Part shown: positions 61,161 through 64,000 of the stretch, piece after piece
How positions within the stretch are numbered: the stretch's first letter is position 1
How the letters are laid out: every line of letters starts with the position of its first letter
Assembly (NCBI RefSeq): GCF_001422365.1
Contig: NZ_LMMT01000001.1
Coordinates: 474,820 to 538,819, forward strand
DNA length: 64,000 nt
From: Pseudorhodoferax sp. Leaf265
GTDB taxonomy: Bacteria > Pseudomonadota > Gammaproteobacteria > Burkholderiales > Burkholderiaceae_C
Direction of reading: 5' to 3'
Position numbers and translations under genes: made by a program
The notes under the pieces: generated by a model
Databases searched by the model: none
Seen by the model: the letters and a program-made list of their open reading frames with translations, nothing else
Told to the model about the DNA's origin: nothing

Positions 61161-61203
61161 GCACAGGCGGGAGCCGGACGACTGGCACGGTTCCTGCTGA
61201 CCC

Positions 61204-62241
61204 ATGCCGACCCACACCAGCTCCGCACCGGCGCAGACACCCGACCCACGACAGCCGATGGCCTCCCTCCACGACACCGCCCGCCTCCTGGTGCACGCGC
61301 GCGATCCGCACGAGCAGGCCTCCAGCTTCGGCTTGCTGGAGCAGTCCTACGAGCAGCTCTCGCCGGGCCGGTTCTCGGGCAGCCTCTTCGCGTTCAGCGC
61401 CAACGACATCACCGTCTTCCAGGAAACGCTGGACCAGAGCGTGTTCCAGACGGGCGTGTCCGACCCGGGCCACTTCACCATCGCCATGGCCTGCGAACTG
61501 TCGGAACGGGCGTACTGGAACGGCCGCCACATCGACCAGGACGCGGTCGTGGCCTTCACGCCCGGGCGTGAGTTCGAGCTGCGCACCCCCACGCACGCGG
61601 TGTGCGTGGGCATCACGCTGGCGCCCTCCGCCCTGCATTCGCTGGCACCCGAACGCACGCCCGAGCAATGGCACAAGGTCTTCGCCGACCACGACTGCTG
61701 GTCGCGGGCCGGAGGATTGAAGACGGCGTTGCAGCGCCGGATCGCCGAACTCCAGCAGGCCGACGACGACACCGCAGCCGCCGACTGGCCGGCCCGGCTG
61801 CTCGGCCTGCGCGAACTGACCATCGACTACCTGGGCAGCGTGATCGAGAGCGGCGGCGGCGCCGCGCACAAGCTGCGCGCCGACAGCTATCCGCGCATCG
61901 CCAGGCGCGCCCGCACGGCCATGCTCGAGCGGCTGCACGAGCCGCTGTCGGTCTCCGACCTGTGCCTGCAGCTGGGCTGCTCGCGCCGCTCCCTGCAGTA
62001 CGCCTTCGAGAGCATCTACGGCCAGAACCCGATGGCCTACCTGCGCACGCTGCGGCTGGCGGCTGCGCGCCGGCAGCTGACCAGTGGTGCGCCCGGCGTG
62101 CTGGTCCAGGACGTCGCGGCTGCCGTGGGCTTCAGCCATCTGCCGCGCTTCGCCCAGGCCTATGCACAGATGTACGGCGAGCGGCCGTCGGAGTCGCTGG
62201 CCGCCAGCGCGCCTAGAACAGGTAGAAGGCCCGCAGGTTGA
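61204..62241 (+). CDS. AraC-family regulator 2
   Basis: A 345-residue AraC protein of a different subgroup (EutR-like). The sensor part has [22 protein letters not shown]; the HTH shows [23 protein letters not shown] and [17 protein letters not shown]. It lies 43 nt after the first AraC gene. It may act on the same operon, as pairs of regulators are known for aldoxime-nitrile clusters. Its 3' end overlaps the convergent barrel gene by 29 nt. An alternative start is 18 codons in (MASLHD). Confidence 0.88.
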   Translation: MPTHTSSAPAQTPDPRQPMASLHDTARLLVHARDPHEQASSFGLLEQSYEQLSPGRFSGSLFAFSANDITVFQETLDQSVFQTGVSDPGHFTIAMACELSERAYWNGRHIDQDAVVAFTPGREFELRTPTHAVCVGITLAPSALHSLAPERTPEQWHKVFADHDCWSRAGGLKTALQRRIAELQQADDDTAAADWPARLLGLRELTIDYLGSVIESGGGAAHKLRADSYPRIARRARTAMLERLHEPLSVSDLCLQLGCSRRSLQYAFESIYGQNPMAYLRTLRLAAARRQLTSGAPGVLVQDVAAAVGFSHLPRFAQAYAQMYGERPSESLAASAPRTGRRPAG

Positions 62242-63220
62242 GGCGCGCCTGCTCGCGCAGGCCGTTGCGCACGTGCACGTCGCGTGCAACGGTGGCCATC
62301 AACTGCAGGTTCGGGGCCACGAAGGTGCTGGCCGTGAGCTTGACGGCGGTGGTGCCCACGGTGTCGTTCAGCGAGACACCGTCGACGCGGCTTTCGCCGC
62401 CCAGGGCGTGCGTGATCCCCAGCGCCGTGGAGACGCCTGCAGCGGGGTCGTAGCGCAGGTACAGCTGGCCGGCGTACAAGGGTTTTTGCCGCAAGGTCGC
62501 ATCGGCCGCCGCACCGCAGGCGGCACGGCAGGCGTCGTTCTTGCCGAAGAAGGTGACGTCGCCCACCGCATCGACGCGCCAACGCGGCGCAATGGCGCGG
62601 GTATAGGCCGTCTGCAGCGCCAACTTCCAGCGGTGCTCGCCGAGGTTCAGGGGCTGGTCCGCGTCGTAGCTGCCGGTGGGCACGTACAGGTAGGGCGTGA
62701 AGCCGAAGACCTCGCCGGATGCCGCGTCGATCTTGTACTTGAAGGCCGTGGCCAGGATGAGGTCGCCCACGCCCGAGCGGCTGCCCAGCGGCGCCAGGTC
62801 GCCGGAGGCGCGCAGGTGCCCGAAAGGCAGCAGCAGCTGCGGGTCGACCGTCCAGCGGTCGTCGATGCGCAGCACCTGCAGGTAGCGCGCGATGCCCACC
62901 GTGCTGGCCAGCCGCGGCGTGCCCGGCTGGCGTTCACCGGCGGCATAGGCCGCGTCGCGCCGGGCGTACTGGCCATAGACGATGAAGGCACGGGTGCCAT
63001 CGGGCAAGGCGGTGTAGTCGCCGGCTTCGACGTCGATGGCGCGGGCCGTGCAGGGGCCGAGCAGGATGCCCGCGGCGAGCGCGCAGGCACCGAGGCGGGA
63101 CAGGGGCACGGAGCGGCTTGGTTGGCTGGTCAATTGGTTTCTCCCACGCCCGACAGCAGGCGCGGAAGAAATTCTGTTGGGCGTGGACGGGCCCGCGTTA
63201 TCCAGATTCAGCAAGTTCAT
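62213..63220 (-). CDS. Outer-membrane channel, phenol_MetA_deg-like
   Basis: A 335-residue outer-membrane protein. After ~40 residues comes a signal-like segment (LGACALAAGILLGPCTARA). The mature part opens DVEAGDYTALPDGTRAFIVYGQYA and continues as amphipathic strands to a final AFYLF, ending in Phe. This fits the MetA-pathway phenol-degradation outer-membrane family, thought to admit hydrophobic substrates. Its ATG overlaps the upstream gene's stop (ATGA). A later GTG could be the true start. Confidence 0.75.
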   Translation of the reverse strand: MNLLNLDNAGPSTPNRISSAPAVGRGRNQLTSQPSRSVPLSRLGACALAAGILLGPCTARAIDVEAGDYTALPDGTRAFIVYGQYARRDAAYAAGERQPGTPRLASTVGIARYLQVLRIDDRWTVDPQLLLPFGHLRASGDLAPLGSRSGVGDLILATAFKYKIDAASGEVFGFTPYLYVPTGSYDADQPLNLGEHRWKLALQTAYTRAIAPRWRVDAVGDVTFFGKNDACRAACGAAADATLRQKPLYAGQLYLRYDPAAGVSTALGITHALGGESRVDGVSLNDTVGTTAVKLTASTFVAPNLQLMATVARDVHVRNGLREQARLNLRAFYLF

Positions 63221-63816
63221 GGCCGGCTGCCGAGATACACGAAACACGCCAGCACCTCGCCTGCGCCGCAGGCCACCGCGCGCACCGCCGGATGCGCCAC
63301 GCGCGGGCCGCTGAGGGCCTTGCCGGCATAGCCCAGGGCCGTCGCGGCGCCCAGCACCGCGCCCAGCGAGGCCCCCACGCTCATCCATTGCTCGTGCGGT
63401 GGCACCTGCGGCACGTCGGTGGCGATGCGCGCCACCACGCTGAGCAGGCACGGCGCGCCGAAGGCCTTGGCGCACTCCTCGTCGCGCACCTGCGCATCGA
63501 GCAGCGCCGCACACGCCAGGCCGCGCGCCGCCGCGGCGTAGGCCAGGAAGGCCTGGGCATAGCGCTCACGCTGGTCGGTGTCGGCCGGCACGATGCGGCA
63601 GGGGCGCAGCCGGCCATGGTCGGAGACATTCGCCGCGGCCTGCAGCAGCAGCGCACATTCGCCCGGCCCCGGGCCCGGCGCCACCAGCTTGCGCGGGCCG
63701 GTGGAGCGGCGCGTGAGCCAGGGGGCCAGCAGGGCGCTGGTGGCGTCGCACCCGGGTGCGGCCACGCAGGCGGTCCGGTGCGCCGGTGCGCCCTCGCCCG
63801 GCCCGGCGATGCTCAT
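63217..63816 (-). CDS. Hypothetical Cys-rich protein
   Basis: A 199-residue protein from ATG 63816 (MSIAGPGEGAP), overlapping the preceding gene's stop. It contains eight cysteines, several in Ala-rich helical context, and a C-terminal Gly/Ala-rich hydrophobic stretch (VGASLGAVLGAATALGYAGKAL) that could be a membrane segment. I do not recognise the family. It is coupled on both sides by ATGA overlaps, so it shares an operon with the channel gene and the oxidoreductase. Confidence 0.6.
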   Translation of the reverse strand: MSIAGPGEGAPAHRTACVAAPGCDATSALLAPWLTRRSTGPRKLVAPGPGPGECALLLQAAANVSDHGRLRPCRIVPADTDQRERYAQAFLAYAAAARGLACAALLDAQVRDEECAKAFGAPCLLSVVARIATDVPQVPPHEQWMSVGASLGAVLGAATALGYAGKALSGPRVAHPAVRAVACGAGEVLACFVYLGSRP

Positions 63817-64000
63817 GCAGGGGCCAGGGTGGCCAGCGTGCGCAGCGCGTCGTCGAGCGACAGCAGCTTCTCGCGCGGCTTGCCCAGCGCAGCGCCCTGC
63901 GCGCGCTCGTGCGCATCGAGCAGGCACCAGCCGGCATGGCCGAACGTGGCGATGCCGCGCGACTGCAGCAGCGCGCCGAAGTCGGTGGCCTGCGGCGGCG
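63813..64000 (-). CDS. C-terminal end of a probable FAD-dependent oxidoreductase
   Basis: Only the last ~61 codons lie in the window. They read FGALLQSRGIATFGHAGW, then LLDAHERAQGAALGKPREKL and LDDALRTLATL. The pattern (D-x2-E-R-x-x-G-x2-x-GKPREK) resembles the C-terminus of FprA-type ferredoxin-NADP reductases/FAD oxidoreductases. The assignment is from this tail alone. Confidence 0.5.
   Translation of the reverse strand, partial: PPQATDFGALLQSRGIATFGHAGWCLLDAHERAQGAALGKPREKLLSLDDALRTLATLAPA

Overview
The window looks like part of a high-GC betaproteobacterial chromosome, most likely Comamonadaceae (Variovorax/Acidovorax relatives). This rests on gene content (urt and fmd transport operons, DUF455 protein, HDOD proteins, HU with a Lys/Ala tail) and codon use, not on a marker gene. 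No rRNA, tRNA, CRISPR array or complete insertion sequence was found.

Layout. 1-8.0 kb: the end of a TonB-dependent receptor, hslO, a gamma-carbonic anhydrase, a DUF455 protein, two tandem EAL/HDOD proteins, small proteins, a 125-bp MITE and an orphan receiver protein. 8.1-12.6 kb: a zinc-uptake operon (ZIP, DUF2796 protein, ABC ATPase and FtsX-type permease, DUF3299 protein, Fur/Zur regulator). 12.7-18.5 kb: an alaC-like aminotransferase, then a sigma-54 activator followed by two dehydrogenases of acetoin/butanediol type behind a recognisable -24/-12 promoter. 19.3-25.6 kb: an HU-like protein and urtABCDE. 25.7-38.2 kb: a DMT exporter with a frameshifted LysR gene, fmdB, fmdA, a second urea/amide-type ABC transporter, amiE, and a MoxR/VWA chaperone pair. 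38.3-47.2 kb: a two-armed cluster around a LysR gene, with maleylacetate reductase, amidase, LinD-like GST and a tryptophan-dioxygenase-like protein on one arm, and nitroreductase, PcpA/LinE/MhqO-type dioxygenase, WrbA and GST on the other. 47.2-51.0 kb: a decayed zone with several gene remnants. 51.0-54.0 kb: an MBL hydrolase and an EAL-PAS protein. 54.0-62.2 kb: an Fe-type nitrile hydratase operon (amidase, alpha, beta, P47K activator, acyl-CoA synthetase) with two AraC regulators. 62.2-64 kb: the end of another minus-strand operon.

Theme. Much of the window scavenges nitrogen and carbon from small organic N compounds: nitrile to amide to acid to acyl-CoA, with urea and short-chain amide import and three further amide hydrolases. 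The 38-47 kb cluster is consistent with (chloro)hydroquinone cleavage feeding the 3-oxoadipate route, or with quinone detoxification.

Three structures stand out. (1) A repeated micro-ORF adapter lies exactly between two unrelated gene pairs: its ATG overlaps the upstream stop and its stop overlaps the downstream ATG. (2) A 16-bp palindrome, TACGYC-N4-RRCGTA, occurs at the urt, fmd/amiE and fmdB promoters, each time 23 bp upstream of a -10-like hexamer. (3) Matching GCGACA-N2-TGTCGC palindromes precede both the sigma-54 activator gene and its presumed target promoter.
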